A stretch of DNA of 56,275 bases from an uncultured Lachnospiraceae bacterium (GTDB lineage: Bacteria > Bacillota > Clostridia > Lachnospirales > Lachnospiraceae): contig CACZQN010000010.1 in the NCBI GenBank assembly GCA_902783375.1, positions 1-56,275 on the forward strand, in the 5' to 3' direction. Of the stretch, positions 31,846 through 40,318 are shown piece by piece. Both the position numbers and the translations under genes were made by a program. The stretch's first letter is position 1; each line of letters opens with the position of its first letter. The notes below the pieces were generated by a model. That model worked only from the letters and a program-made list of their open reading frames with translations, did not search any database and was not told where the DNA came from.

Positions 31846-32856
31846 CTAAGGACGCTCTGCCACAACGATCCTGTCCAGGCCACTGTAATCCCGGATCACG
31901 GAGATCTTTCTCCATCCCTGCCCTGCAAGAAGCGCCGGGACCGATTCACCCTGGTCATAGCCGATCTCGAGGAACAGCCACCCGCCTTCATTCAGGTACT
32001 GCGGCGCCTCCTCTGCAATTCTTCTGTAAATGACAAGTCCGTCGTCTCCGCCGTCGAGTGCCAGTTTCGGCGTATATTCGGCAACTTCCACCGCCAGATC
32101 CCCGATCTCTTCTGTCGCGATATAAGGCGGATTGGAAACAATAATCTCAAAGCTTCCTTCGATTTCTGCAAAAAGATCACTTCTGACGAACCGGACAAGG
32201 TCCGCATCAGATCCCAGGATCTTCTTCGCATTCTCCGCAGCAACCCGGAGTGCCGCCTCCGAGATGTCCGCCGCAACCACTTCAAAAGCCGGCAGTTTCG
32301 TCAATGCTTCTGCTGCCAGTTCTGCCGCGAGCGTTACCGCGATGCAGCCGGAGCCGGTGCAGAGGTCGAGAATCCGCAGGGATTTCTGTGCAGCAGGTGC
32401 CTTTTCCTTCTGAAAAACTTTTGCAAATTCGTTTGACATAAGTTTTTCAGTGACAGATGTGGATGTATTCCGGGCGTTTTTTCGGGAGGATCGTTCCTGC
32501 AGCACCTGCTCCACGAGCAGTTCGGTCTCAGGTTCCGGAATCAGGACGTCCGGTGTGACCAGAAAGGTCCGTCCGAAGAAATCGCGCTCTCCCAGAACAT
32601 AGGCAAGCGGGATTCTCTTCGCCCGCTCACGAGCCAGATTCAGAAAGCGTTGCACCCCATCCGGGGCCTTCCCGTCTTCATACAGGACCTTCTCGTCTCC
32701 ATGCAGAAAAAGCCAGGTTCGATCCTTTCCTGTTACAAAGGAAAAGATCTGCCTCGCTTCATTCTCTGCATCCGCAGGATCAATCCCTGCCTGTCTGAAC
32801 TGTTCTGCAGCCTCTCTGACAAGCAGATTCCAGGAAGAATACTGCGCTCCGCTCAT
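31846..32856 (-). CDS. prmC: Release-factor glutamine methyltransferase PrmC/HemK, with an in-frame insertion
   Basis: This 336-residue enzyme methylates the GGQ glutamine of release factors. An N-terminal helical domain (about 1-85) carries PLAYVLGERDFFG. The Rossmann methyltransferase domain has LDLCTGSGCIAV (SAM loop), ADISEAALRVA and the catalytic NPPYIA. About 33 extra residues (around 123-156, with TEKLMSNEFAKVFQKEK) separate IPEPETELLVEQVL from the SAM loop, where typical PrmC proteins have only a short linker. The inserted DNA is AT-rich and contains a perfect 11-bp inverted repeat (32410-32450). The frame and all active-site motifs are intact, so the enzyme is probably functional. 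Its start overlaps the DUF1385 stop by four bases. Confidence 0.93.
   Translation of the reverse strand: MSGAQYSSWNLLVREAAEQFRQAGIDPADAENEARQIFSFVTGKDRTWLFLHGDEKVLYEDGKAPDGVQRFLNLARERAKRIPLAYVLGERDFFGRTFLVTPDVLIPEPETELLVEQVLQERSSRKNARNTSTSVTEKLMSNEFAKVFQKEKAPAAQKSLRILDLCTGSGCIAVTLAAELAAEALTKLPAFEVVAADISEAALRVAAENAKKILGSDADLVRFVRSDLFAEIEGSFEIIVSNPPYIATEEIGDLAVEVAEYTPKLALDGGDDGLVIYRRIAEEAPQYLNEGGWLFLEIGYDQGESVPALLAGQGWRKISVIRDYSGLDRIVVAERP
32410..32450. repeat. Palindromic element inserted in frame in prmC
   Basis: CTGAAAAACTT (32410-32420) and AAGTTTTTCAG (32440-32450) are perfect 11-bp inverted repeats around a 19-base AT-rich loop. The element lies wholly inside the PrmC insertion and adds no stop codon. 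The layout recalls the Rickettsia palindromic elements that insert in frame into genes. Confidence 0.55.
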
Positions 32857-34028
32857 CTTCTGCTTTTCCCGGAAGCATCATTCCGGTGGGATGCGAAAAA
32901 CTTGCCGAACGTCTGACTCATCTCTTCGGCATCCTCATCCATCATCCGTTCTGCGGCAGCAAGGTCGAACGGTTCATCGTCCTCTTCCACAGCTGCGTCA
33001 TCCTCTTCCGCAGCAATGACCGCTTCCTCTGATATCCCTTCATCTGCGTCTTCTTCAGCCGGAGCTGCCAGGACCGCGGCATCTCCCGCAGTCTCTTCGG
33101 CCACAGCCGCACTGGCGCCTTCTTCGTCAGCCTCTTCCGCCGCATCTTCTCCGGCGAGGAAGGCCTTCCAGTCGAAGACTGCTTCGACAGATGCGATGGC
33201 GACTTCTATCATGCTGTCGTCCGGTTCTCTGGTTGTCATCCCCTGGAGCCACATACCGGGTTCGGAAAGGATCTGAACGATCTTGCTGTCACTTCTTCCC
33301 GCAAAGCGGATGAACTCGTAGGCGACTGCAGCGATGACCGGAACCAGCAGCAGCCGGATGATCAGGCGCAGCCACAGTTTGTCCACGCGGATAAACATGA
33401 AGAAGATCACGGAAAGCACCACGATGATCAGGATAAAGCTGGTGCCGCAGCGGCGATGACGCCGTGACTGTTTTCTGACATTCTCCACGGTCAGCGGCAG
33501 GCCGTTCTCGATACAGTTGATCGACTTGTGCTCTGCGCCGTGGTACATGAATACCCGGTGGATGTCCTTCATCTTGGAGATGGCGCCGATATAGCCGAGC
33601 AGCAGACAGATCCGGATCACCCCTTCAATCAGGGTCAGGACCGTATCGGACGTAATAAACCGGTTCAGCAGGCGGGACAGGAAAAACGGGAGCACCATGA
33701 AGATCCCGACAGCCAGCACGATCGCAAGGGCGACGGTCAGCCCGGTCTCCGCCTTGCTCAGGCTTCCGGATTCTCTGGTCTCTTCATCCTCGTAGAAGCT
33801 CGCCGAGTAATTCAGGGTCGTCATGCCGACGACCAGCGAATCCACGAAATTGACGACGCCGCGGACGAGCGGAATCTTCCGGATTCCCTGCCCGCCAAGC
33901 GGTTCCTGTTCTTTTACATCAACGGCAATCTCTCCGTCCGGCTTCCTGACTGCAACGGCGTATTTCCCACCGTTGCGCATCATCACGCCCTCTAAGACTG
34001 CCTGTCCTCCGATTCCCGAAGGTTTCAT
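32853..34028 (-). CDS. DUF1385 membrane protein
   Basis: This 391-residue protein starts with the family signature GIGGQAVLEGVMMR and has two pairs of hydrophobic segments (about 96-118, 137-157, 200-222 and 228-250). A cytoplasmic MYHGAEHKSINCIENG block lies between them. The last 100 residues are an alanine/glutamate-rich acidic tail that is longer than usual for the family. The molecular role of DUF1385 is unknown. The gene is regularly found between rpmE and prmC in Clostridia, as here, and overlaps prmC by four bases, so translational coupling is likely. Confidence 0.92.
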   Translation of the reverse strand: MKPSGIGGQAVLEGVMMRNGGKYAVAVRKPDGEIAVDVKEQEPLGGQGIRKIPLVRGVVNFVDSLVVGMTTLNYSASFYEDEETRESGSLSKAETGLTVALAIVLAVGIFMVLPFFLSRLLNRFITSDTVLTLIEGVIRICLLLGYIGAISKMKDIHRVFMYHGAEHKSINCIENGLPLTVENVRKQSRRHRRCGTSFILIIVVLSVIFFMFIRVDKLWLRLIIRLLLVPVIAAVAYEFIRFAGRSDSKIVQILSEPGMWLQGMTTREPDDSMIEVAIASVEAVFDWKAFLAGEDAAEEADEEGASAAVAEETAGDAAVLAAPAEEDADEGISEEAVIAAEEDDAAVEEDDEPFDLAAAERMMDEDAEEMSQTFGKFFASHRNDASGKSRR

Positions 34029-34148
34029 ATCGTTCCTCCATGTCGCACAGCAGTACTGCGGCGACTCGCTTATAACGAAAAAGCAGGCTGAGGCGGCACA
34101 GCCCGAAACTGTATCGACCCCAACCTGTCTCTATTTCTGGTTTTCAGA

Positions 34149-34355
34149 TCAATCCTTTGTAAAACCGTATCTGCGGTTGAACTTATCGATTGCACCGCGG
34201 GCTGCAGCAGCTCTCTGCTGGCCGGTATAGAACGGATGGCACTTGGAACAAACTTCCACGTGGATCTCTTTCTTGGTCGATCCTGTGGTGAACTCGTTGC
34301 CACAGTTGCAGATGACCTTGCACTCATAGTAATTCGGATGGATTCCTTCTCTCAT
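34149..34355 (-). CDS. rpmE: Ribosomal protein L31 (zinc-binding form)
   Basis: This 68-residue protein is bacterial L31 of the large subunit. The start [10 protein letters not shown], the zinc-site cysteines in VICNCGN and [10 protein letters not shown], and the C-terminal FNRRYG are typical, so it is the C+ (zinc-dependent) paralogue. The ATG at 34355 is chosen because GAGGTG lies six bases before it; an upstream in-frame GTG falls inside that binding site. It follows rho, a frequent arrangement in Firmicutes, and precedes the DUF1385 gene after a gap of about 120 bases. Confidence 0.96.
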   Translation of the reverse strand: MREGIHPNYYECKVICNCGNEFTTGSTKKEIHVEVCSKCHPFYTGQQRAAAARGAIDKFNRRYGFTKD

Positions 34356-34465
34356 TGTAATCACCTCAGTCTTCTTTTATTGGATTTTGCCAATACGTTT
34401 TGTACGATTCACGTACACAGCCTATTTACAATACCATACTTTTTTTGAGAAAGCAAGCAAAACTT
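34356..34465 (-). promoter_or_regulatory. Possible rpmE leader with hairpin and weak promoter
   Basis: The gap between rho and rpmE holds a perfect small stem TGTACG-N5-CGTACA (34401-34417) and a weak promoter pair, TTGCTT (34455-34460) and TATGGT (34433-34438), 16 bp apart on the minus strand. Structured leaders that bind L31 are known in Firmicutes, so autogenous control is possible, but I could not match a defined motif. Confidence 0.3.
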
Positions 34466-36268
34466 TCACTTGCCCGAAGAAGAAAGTGGAATTCTCTCCA
34501 GATATTTGATGGTATCACGGTTATTCTTGGTCACACGGAACATGTGAATGACATTTTCAAGCCCCTCATCCCCGTTCTTGGAACTGAGCGCACGGCGGAT
34601 CTGGACATTGGCCTTCGCCTCCGCAGGATCAAACAGCAGGTCATCGCGGCGGGTACTGGACTTCGCAAGATCGATTGCCGGGAAGATCCGCTTCTCCGAC
34701 AGACTTCTGTCAAGGACCAGTTCCATGTTGCCGGTTCCCTTAAACTCCTCATAGACCACATCGTCCATCCGGCTGCCGGTCTCAACAAGGGCCGTCGCAA
34801 GGATCGTCAGGCTGCCGCCCTCCCGCATATTTCTCGCCGCACCGAAGAACCGCTTCGGCATATGGAGTGCGGCCGGATCAAGACCACCGGAAAGCGTTCT
34901 TCCGGACGGATTGACCGTCAGGTTGTAGGCGCGGGCCAGTCGCGTGATGGAATCCAGCAGGATGATGACATCCTCGCCGTGCTCCACGAGGCGCTTCGCG
35001 CGCTCGATGACCATCTCGGATACCCGCTTGTGGTTCTCCGGCAGTTCATCAAAGGTCGAATAGATGACCTCCACCTGCTTCCCGGAGACGGATTCCTTCA
35101 TGTCCGTCACTTCCTCCGGGCGCTCATCGATCAGCAGGATGATCACGTGCATCTCCGGATAATTATGGATGATCGAGGTGGCGATCTGCTTCAGCAGGGT
35201 CGTTTTGCCGGCCTTCGGCTGGGAGACGATCATACCTCGCTGCCCCTTGCCGATCGGTGCGATGAGGTCCACCATCCGCATGGCGACGTTGTCGCGGACG
35301 CCTGCGATACTGACACTCTCCGGCAGTTCCAGACGGAGACGCTTGTTCGGGAAGATCGGGGTCAGGTCCTCAAAGCGGTGTCGCTTCGCTGCGACACTTG
35401 GCGGATAACCGTTGACACTCCGGATATAGAGAAGTGCGGAGAATTTCTCGGTCGCTGCCTTGATCCGGGTATTACCTTCTACAATATCACCTGTCTTCAG
35501 ATTGAAACGGCGGATCTGCGCAGGTGCCACGTAAACATCATTTTCACCGGGAAGATAATTGTCACAGCGGATAAAGCCGAAGCCTTCCTGCATGACCTCC
35601 AGAATCCCGACCTTGATCTCGCCGGAATCGAGCGCACTGATCTCACCGGATTCAAAACTGTTCTGCGCAGCCTGTGTTGCCTGCGGGCTGTTCAGCGAAT
35701 GCTGATCCGTATTCGGATTCTGAGCGGAATCATATTCACCCGGATTCTGCACAGGGGCACTGATGGCAGGTGCTGGAGCCTGGGCATTATTATTCTGCTG
35801 CTGGTTCTGGCCGGATGCCTGTCCCTGGTTTCTGCCGCCCATATTCGCACGCTGTGCCTGCTGCAGATAGTTTCTGGAACCGGTCATCTGCCGGGTCGCC
35901 GTGCGGGCCGGCTGCCCCTGCGGGCGCCTGCTTTGCTGTGGAGCCTGTCCCTGATTCGCAGATGCGGGCTGCTGCGGAGCCTGCGCAGCCGGCTGTGTTG
36001 TCTGCTTTGGCGCCTGCGGCGCTGTGGCTGTCTGCTTTGGTGCAGATGCTGCTTCCTGCGGTCTGTGCTCCACCACCTTCTGCTCGACGACACGGGACCT
36101 GATCTCCTGATTCGGAGGGGCCGGCTTCTTCTCTGCAGCGGCCGGTTTCTGCTCTGCTGCTTTCAGCGCGGCGATCAGATCTGCCTTCACCATCTTCGAC
36201 GAGTTCCGGATTCCACGTTCCTTCGCCAGTTGTCTGAGTTCCGTGACAGGCATTTTCTCAAAATTCAT
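34466..36268 (-). CDS. rho: Transcription termination factor Rho with Q/N-rich insertion
   Basis: This 600-residue Rho is much longer than the E. coli protein (419). It has an N-terminal Rho-N helical domain (about 1-37), then about 165 residues (roughly 40-205) of low complexity dominated by Gln, Ala, Pro and Asn (for example [11 protein letters not shown]). The cold-shock-type RNA-binding domain (about 210-290) follows. The ATPase domain has [10 protein letters not shown] (Walker A), [11 protein letters not shown] (Walker B), the Q-loop and [14 protein letters not shown] (R-loop). The ATG at 36268 is preceded by AGGAGA; an in-frame ATG at 36373 is rejected. Insertion domains between Rho-N and the RNA-binding domain are known, and that of Clostridium botulinum behaves as a prion. 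Whether this one does is untested. Confidence 0.96.
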   Translation of the reverse strand: MNFEKMPVTELRQLAKERGIRNSSKMVKADLIAALKAAEQKPAAAEKKPAPPNQEIRSRVVEQKVVEHRPQEAASAPKQTATAPQAPKQTTQPAAQAPQQPASANQGQAPQQSRRPQGQPARTATRQMTGSRNYLQQAQRANMGGRNQGQASGQNQQQNNNAQAPAPAISAPVQNPGEYDSAQNPNTDQHSLNSPQATQAAQNSFESGEISALDSGEIKVGILEVMQEGFGFIRCDNYLPGENDVYVAPAQIRRFNLKTGDIVEGNTRIKAATEKFSALLYIRSVNGYPPSVAAKRHRFEDLTPIFPNKRLRLELPESVSIAGVRDNVAMRMVDLIAPIGKGQRGMIVSQPKAGKTTLLKQIATSIIHNYPEMHVIILLIDERPEEVTDMKESVSGKQVEVIYSTFDELPENHKRVSEMVIERAKRLVEHGEDVIILLDSITRLARAYNLTVNPSGRTLSGGLDPAALHMPKRFFGAARNMREGGSLTILATALVETGSRMDDVVYEEFKGTGNMELVLDRSLSEKRIFPAIDLAKSSTRRDDLLFDPAEAKANVQIRRALSSKNGDEGLENVIHMFRVTKNNRDTIKYLERIPLSSSGK

Positions 36269-36335
36269 ATATATTTCTCCTGTTTTTTTATAAGATATAT
36301 TCTGTTGTTTACCAAACGGTAGCTGGGATCGGTCG

Positions 36336-36425
36336 AATTCGTTCTGAAGACGAATTAAGAATTGTTTTGACAACCAAGATACAAAACAGCATGTTCATCG
36401 TAGCATATTTCTTCTATTTTGAAAA
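36336..36425 (-). promoter_or_regulatory. rho promoter and leader hairpin
   Basis: An extended -10 box, TGC-TACGAT (36397-36402 plus the TGC), lies 17 bp from a weak TTTTCA -35 (36420-36425). Downstream the leader contains a perfect stem AATTCGT-N7-ACGAATT (36336-36356) and a smaller TACC-AAAC-GGTA stem (36310-36321). Rho genes are commonly autoregulated in their leader; that is an inference here. Confidence 0.45.
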
Positions 36426-36440
36426 GACTTTTTTACTTGC

Positions 36441-36469
36441 TTGATTGTATCCGTGAAGTATGCGATAAT
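36441..36469 (+). promoter_or_regulatory. Promoter of the pfk-yihA pair
   Basis: TTGATT (36441-36446) and GATAAT (36464-36469) are spaced by 17 bp. It is divergent from the rho promoter and the two -35 boxes lie about 15 bp apart. The transcript would begin with a GCCTGCA/TGCAGGC hairpin at 36484-36507. Confidence 0.6.
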
Positions 36470-36552
36470 GAAACCGGTGTCCAGCCTGCATGCGTTCTGC
36501 TGCAGGCGGTGCCATAGCAACAGTCAATCCCCCATTCTGTAAGGAGTTCCGC

Positions 36553-37827
36553 ATGAGTGAAACATACAATATTCTGGTAGCACAGTCGGGCGGCCCGACC
36601 TCCGCGATCAATGCGTCTCTCGCAGGCGTGATCCGCGCCGGCCGTGCCTGCAAGGAGATCGGCACCATTTATGGCGCAATCAACGGCATCGAGGGCGTTC
36701 TGGAGCGGGATCTCGTGGATCTCACCGAGCTGCTCGGCGAGGATGATTCCGTCCTGGATGTCCTGAAGATCTCACCTGCCATGTATCTCGGTTCCTGCCG
36801 CTACAAGCTGGAGGAGCCGGAGAAGGCTGTCAACCAGCTGATCCCGGAGTACGAGCGGATCGATGACTACACCTGCATCTTCAACATCCTGACAGACTAT
36901 GATATCCGCTATTTCTTCTATATCGGTGGAAATGACTCGATGGACACGGTCATGAAGCTCGGAAAGTTCGGCCGCCTGATCGACTCTCCGATCCGCTTCA
37001 TCGGGATTCCGAAGACCATCGACAACGATCTCCCGGTGACGGATCACACCCCGGGCTATGGTTCTGCCGCCCGCTTCGTCGCCACTTCCATGATGGAGAT
37101 GGCCTACGACACCTCCATCTACAGCATCAAGAGTGTTCTGATCGTGGAGATCATGGGAAGAGATGCCGGCTGGCTGACCGCTGCTTCCGCACTGGCCCGC
37201 ACCAGTTTCTCCGAGGCCCCGCACCTGATCTACCTGCCAGAGGTGGATTTCTCCGACAGCCAGTTCCTGGTCGATCTGCGTGGCAAGCTCAAAGACCATG
37301 AGCACGTGATCGTCGCCGTTTCCGAGGGCGTCCACTATGCGGACGGAACCTATGTCAGCATGCACTCCGCTCAGAAAGACCAGTTCGGCCATACCATGCT
37401 CTCCGGAGCAGGCGGCTATCTGGCCTCCCTGGTCCACCGGAAGATCGGCTGCAAGGTCCGTTCTGTCGAGCTGAATGTCCTTCAGCGTTGTGCTGCCCAT
37501 GTCTCCTCCCTCACCGATCTGAACGAAGCAGAGGAACTCGGGAAGCGTGCCGTATACGGTGCCATCGAAGGCCGCTCCGAGCAGCTCATCTACCTGAAGC
37601 GGCTCGAAACCGAAGACGGCTCCTACCAGGTTGAATATGATTTCGCGGATGTGGCGGAGGCCGCCAACAAAGAGAAAAAGATGCCGCTGTCCATGATCGC
37701 ACCGGGCGGCAATGATATCACGGAGGAATTCCTGAAATATGTCCGTCCGCTGATCCAGGGTGAGCCGACGATCGAGTACCAGAACGGCATCCCGGTCTAT
37801 CTGTCAATCAAACATCTGAAGGTATAA
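36553..37827 (+). CDS. Diphosphate-type 6-phosphofructokinase
   Basis: This 424-residue PfkA-superfamily enzyme has QSGGPTSAIN near the start, GGNDSMDT at 125-132 and the catalytic PKTIDND at 153-159, followed by GYGSAARF. Asp at the E. coli position-104 equivalent and Lys at position 124 are the residue pair of pyrophosphate-dependent enzymes, which run the step reversibly and save ATP in anaerobes. It differs at that position from the paralogue at 3267. AAGGAG lies six bases before the ATG at 36553; an upstream in-frame ATG at 36490 is rejected. yihA follows after six bases. This is probably the housekeeping glycolytic PFK. Confidence 0.93.
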   Translation: MSETYNILVAQSGGPTSAINASLAGVIRAGRACKEIGTIYGAINGIEGVLERDLVDLTELLGEDDSVLDVLKISPAMYLGSCRYKLEEPEKAVNQLIPEYERIDDYTCIFNILTDYDIRYFFYIGGNDSMDTVMKLGKFGRLIDSPIRFIGIPKTIDNDLPVTDHTPGYGSAARFVATSMMEMAYDTSIYSIKSVLIVEIMGRDAGWLTAASALARTSFSEAPHLIYLPEVDFSDSQFLVDLRGKLKDHEHVIVAVSEGVHYADGTYVSMHSAQKDQFGHTMLSGAGGYLASLVHRKIGCKVRSVELNVLQRCAAHVSSLTDLNEAEELGKRAVYGAIEGRSEQLIYLKRLETEDGSYQVEYDFADVAEAANKEKKMPLSMIAPGGNDITEEFLKYVRPLIQGEPTIEYQNGIPVYLSIKHLKV

Positions 37828-37833
37828 GATTTT

Positions 37834-38481
37834 ATGGAAAAGAACGATCCGAATAAAAATGAAAACCGGATGATCATCCGGTCTGTGGAACTGGAGAAGG
37901 TCCTCGGGGTCACGAGCATACTGCCGGAAGGAACACTGCCGGAAGTCGCATTTGCAGGGAAATCCAACGTCGGCAAGTCCTCCCTGATCAATGCGCTGCT
38001 GAACCGGAAGTCCCTCGCCCGCGTCTCCCAGCACCCCGGCAAGACCCAGACCATCAATTACTACAATGTCAACAAGGAACTGTATCTGGTCGATCTCCCC
38101 GGCTATGGCTACGCAGAAGCGGCCGAGGAAGTCAAGGCGAAGTGGGGCAAGATGGTGGAGCGCTATCTGAAGAACTCGGAGAAGCTCATGAACGTCTTCC
38201 TGCTGGTGGATTCCCGCCACGAAGCATCCGCCAACGACCGGCTCATGTACGAGTGGATCTGCGGCACCGGAATCCGTCCGGTCATCATCGCGACCAAGAC
38301 AGACAAGCTGAAGCGCAGCAAAATCCCTGCACAGATCAAACTCTTAAGAGAGTCTCTCGGTGCAGGGAAAGAGGATATCATTCTTCCTTTTTCTGCTGAG
38401 ACGAAGACCGGCGTCGCCGAACTTTGGGCTCTGATACAGGAATCGGTTTCACCATCTGCTCAAACAGAAGAGAATAGATAG
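37834..38481 (+). CDS. yihA: Ribosome-biogenesis GTPase YihA/YsxC (EngB)
   Basis: This 215-residue GTPase helps assemble the 50S subunit. It has FAGKSNVGKSSLINALL (G1), a GKTQTINYY switch I segment, DLPGYGYA (G3) and TKTDKL (G4), with FSAETKTG near the C terminus. The N-terminal extension of about 12 polar residues is normal. It starts six bases after the pfk stop, with only AAGG as a weak binding site, so it is probably translated by coupling. Its last 104 bases overlap the 3' end of the convergent DUF4364 gene. Confidence 0.95.
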   Translation: MEKNDPNKNENRMIIRSVELEKVLGVTSILPEGTLPEVAFAGKSNVGKSSLINALLNRKSLARVSQHPGKTQTINYYNVNKELYLVDLPGYGYAEAAEEVKAKWGKMVERYLKNSEKLMNVFLLVDSRHEASANDRLMYEWICGTGIRPVIIATKTDKLKRSKIPAQIKLLRESLGAGKEDIILPFSAETKTGVAELWALIQESVSPSAQTEENR

Positions 38482-38959
38482 CTTCACTTTTTGCCTGCCA
38501 TTCATCACAGATCTCAGCGGCCCGCTTTTCCGTCGGTGCCGCTATTTTAATCTCCAAAAGCGTGCTCTCCCGCTCCAGCAGCTTCGCGTCAACCAGATAA
38601 TTGCCCTTCTCAAACGTGTAGACGGCAGGGGTGGAAACCTCGTTGCGGAATCGGTGTGAATGGGAAAGCAGATATGCTTTGATATCATCCCGGATCGACT
38701 GCGGAATCTGGTCATAGAACAGTTCCAGCGTCTTCCGTCCCTCATCCGAGATCCGCAGATAGGTCGCATTGCGGACCACATCCTTCTCGATCAGCGCACT
38801 CTCCTCCAGCTCTGAGAAAGCAAGCTGGACGTTGAAATACCCTGTGTAGTCGTTGTCGAGGAGAAATGCCGAAATCTGCGCATTGGTCAGGGGAAATTCC
38901 ACGATGTCCAGAAAATACAGGATCATCAGTTTGTACAGGCGTAATACTTCCGAATCCAT
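38378..38959 (-). CDS. DUF4364 family protein
   Basis: This 193-residue protein has a winged-helix-like N-terminal half (about 1-85: LYKLMILYFLDIVEFPLTNAQISAFL, then a YLRISDEGRKTLELF end) and a mixed C-terminal half. It ends in a basic-acidic RRRRSSSQQKKEE tail. The fold suggests a DNA-binding regulator, but no function is established for DUF4364. AAGGTG lies eight bases before the ATG at 38959. It is the last gene of the cluster that starts at DUF1292, and it overlaps yihA on the opposite strand by 104 bp. Confidence 0.85.
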   Translation of the reverse strand: MDSEVLRLYKLMILYFLDIVEFPLTNAQISAFLLDNDYTGYFNVQLAFSELEESALIEKDVVRNATYLRISDEGRKTLELFYDQIPQSIRDDIKAYLLSHSHRFRNEVSTPAVYTFEKGNYLVDAKLLERESTLLEIKIAAPTEKRAAEICDEWQAKSEAIYSLLFEQMVKPIPVSEPKVRRRRSSSQQKKEE

Positions 38960-38979
38960 ACGATGGTCACCTTCTTCCT

Positions 38980-39963
38980 TCACAAATACCGGTCCAGCAG
39001 TTCTTTCAGTTCTTCCACGCTCTCAATCTTCGATGCCTCCGCCCGGAGCTTCGCGGAATTCGGGCGGCCGGCCGTATACCAGGTCACGTGCTTCCGCATC
39101 TCGCGGATCCCGATGTAGTCTCCCTTAAAGGCAATCTGCAGATCTGCATGGCGGAGAATCGTTGCCTTCAGTTCTTCCGCATCCGGCCTTCTCTTCCATT
39201 CCGTCTCCGGCGCGCCGTCAAAAAACGCCTGCGCCTGGCGGAAGATCCACGGATTCCCTCTCGCACCACGGGCAATCATCACCGCATCACAGCCAGTCTC
39301 CCGGAACATCCGCTCGGCATCCTCCGGCGTCCGGATATCACCGTTCCCGATGACCGGAATCGACACCGCTTCCTTCACGGCGGCGATCACCGTCCAGTCC
39401 GCCCGGCCGGCATAGTACTGCTCTCTGGTTCTTCCGTGCACCGCGATTGCCGCGGCACCTGCCGCCTCGATTCCCTTCGCCATCTCCACGGCGTTGAGAT
39501 GATTTTTGTCAAATCCGCTGCGGATCTTGACGCTTACCGGTCTCCCGGCGTTCTTCACACAATTCTCGACGATGGCAAAGGCACGGTCGGGGTCTTTCAT
39601 CAGGGCAGAACCCTCTCCCTTCCCGGCAATCTTCGGCGCCGGGCAGCCCATATTGATATCAAGGATGTCAAATGCGCGCTCGCTCAGCCGTCCTGCCATC
39701 TCTCCCATCACCTGGGGATCTGAGCCGAACAGCTGCAGGCTCACCGGCCGTTCCTCCGGATTCACCGTCAGAAGGCTCTCGGTCCGCACATTTTCATACA
39801 TCAGTCCCTTGGCAGAGACCATCTCTGTATAGATCAGCGCAGCGCCCTGCTCCTTGCAGAGAAGCCGGAACGGCAGATCCGTGACACCCGCCATCGGGCC
39901 CAGCACCACACGGCCGGGGATCTGCACGTTACCGATCTGAAACCCGTTTCTTTCCATACTCAT
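38980..39963 (-). CDS. dus: tRNA-dihydrouridine synthase
   Basis: This 327-residue flavoenzyme reduces uridine in tRNA D-loops. The FMN barrel begins LGPMAGVTDLPFR; the catalytic cysteine lies in INMGCPAPKI; SVKIRSGF, HGRTREQYYAG, GNGDI and ARGARGNPWIF are further family blocks. A C-terminal helical domain binds tRNA. It is of the DusB type common in Firmicutes. The ATG at 39963 overlaps the previous stop (ATGA); a second ATG two codons inside is equally possible because no clear binding site is present. Confidence 0.95.
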   Translation of the reverse strand: MSMERNGFQIGNVQIPGRVVLGPMAGVTDLPFRLLCKEQGAALIYTEMVSAKGLMYENVRTESLLTVNPEERPVSLQLFGSDPQVMGEMAGRLSERAFDILDINMGCPAPKIAGKGEGSALMKDPDRAFAIVENCVKNAGRPVSVKIRSGFDKNHLNAVEMAKGIEAAGAAAIAVHGRTREQYYAGRADWTVIAAVKEAVSIPVIGNGDIRTPEDAERMFRETGCDAVMIARGARGNPWIFRQAQAFFDGAPETEWKRRPDAEELKATILRHADLQIAFKGDYIGIREMRKHVTWYTAGRPNSAKLRAEASKIESVEELKELLDRYL

Positions 39964-40277
39964 GCGTTGACCCACTCGTTCCAGTAGCGCTCGAGGCTCT
40001 CTAACAGTTCCCGCTTTTCCTTCTGGAACTGCTTGATCATCAGGCCCGCCCCGATCTCATCATAGGTGATGTCCGCGTCATCTGCCATGGTGTGGAGATA
40101 CAGGTTCTCGTCATCATCAAAGGAAAGCCAGAGAACCCCGCCGACGTGCTCCGTAAAGATCGTGCACGCAACCTGCAGCTCGTCTTTTACGGCCTGCGGG
40201 AGTCCCCGGAATGCCTCACCCAGGTAATATTTCTTCTCATACGCATTGGACACGCAGAGAATTCTGTCTTCGTTCAT
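39960..40277 (-). CDS. Small conserved protein (DUF6145-like)
   Basis: This 105-residue protein begins MNEDRILCVSNAYEKKYYL and has a mixed alpha/beta sequence with a helical C terminus (LMIKQFQKEKRELLESLERYWNEWVN). It resembles the DUF6145 family of Lachnospiraceae, next to dus genes; the function is unknown. GAAGGAAG precedes the ATG at 40277. An upstream in-frame start at 40322 overlaps the previous gene and is rejected. Its stop overlaps the dus start. Confidence 0.75.
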   Translation of the reverse strand: MNEDRILCVSNAYEKKYYLGEAFRGLPQAVKDELQVACTIFTEHVGGVLWLSFDDDENLYLHTMADDADITYDEIGAGLMIKQFQKEKRELLESLERYWNEWVNA

Positions 40278-40318
40278 GTATTTCTTCCTTCTGCTTCCGC
40301 GGTGCACCGGCACCTCGG

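Noticed and set aside
36269-36373. N-terminal extension of Rho
   Set aside because: No ribosome binding site; it covers the leader hairpin, and the Rho-N domain starts at the ATG at 36268.
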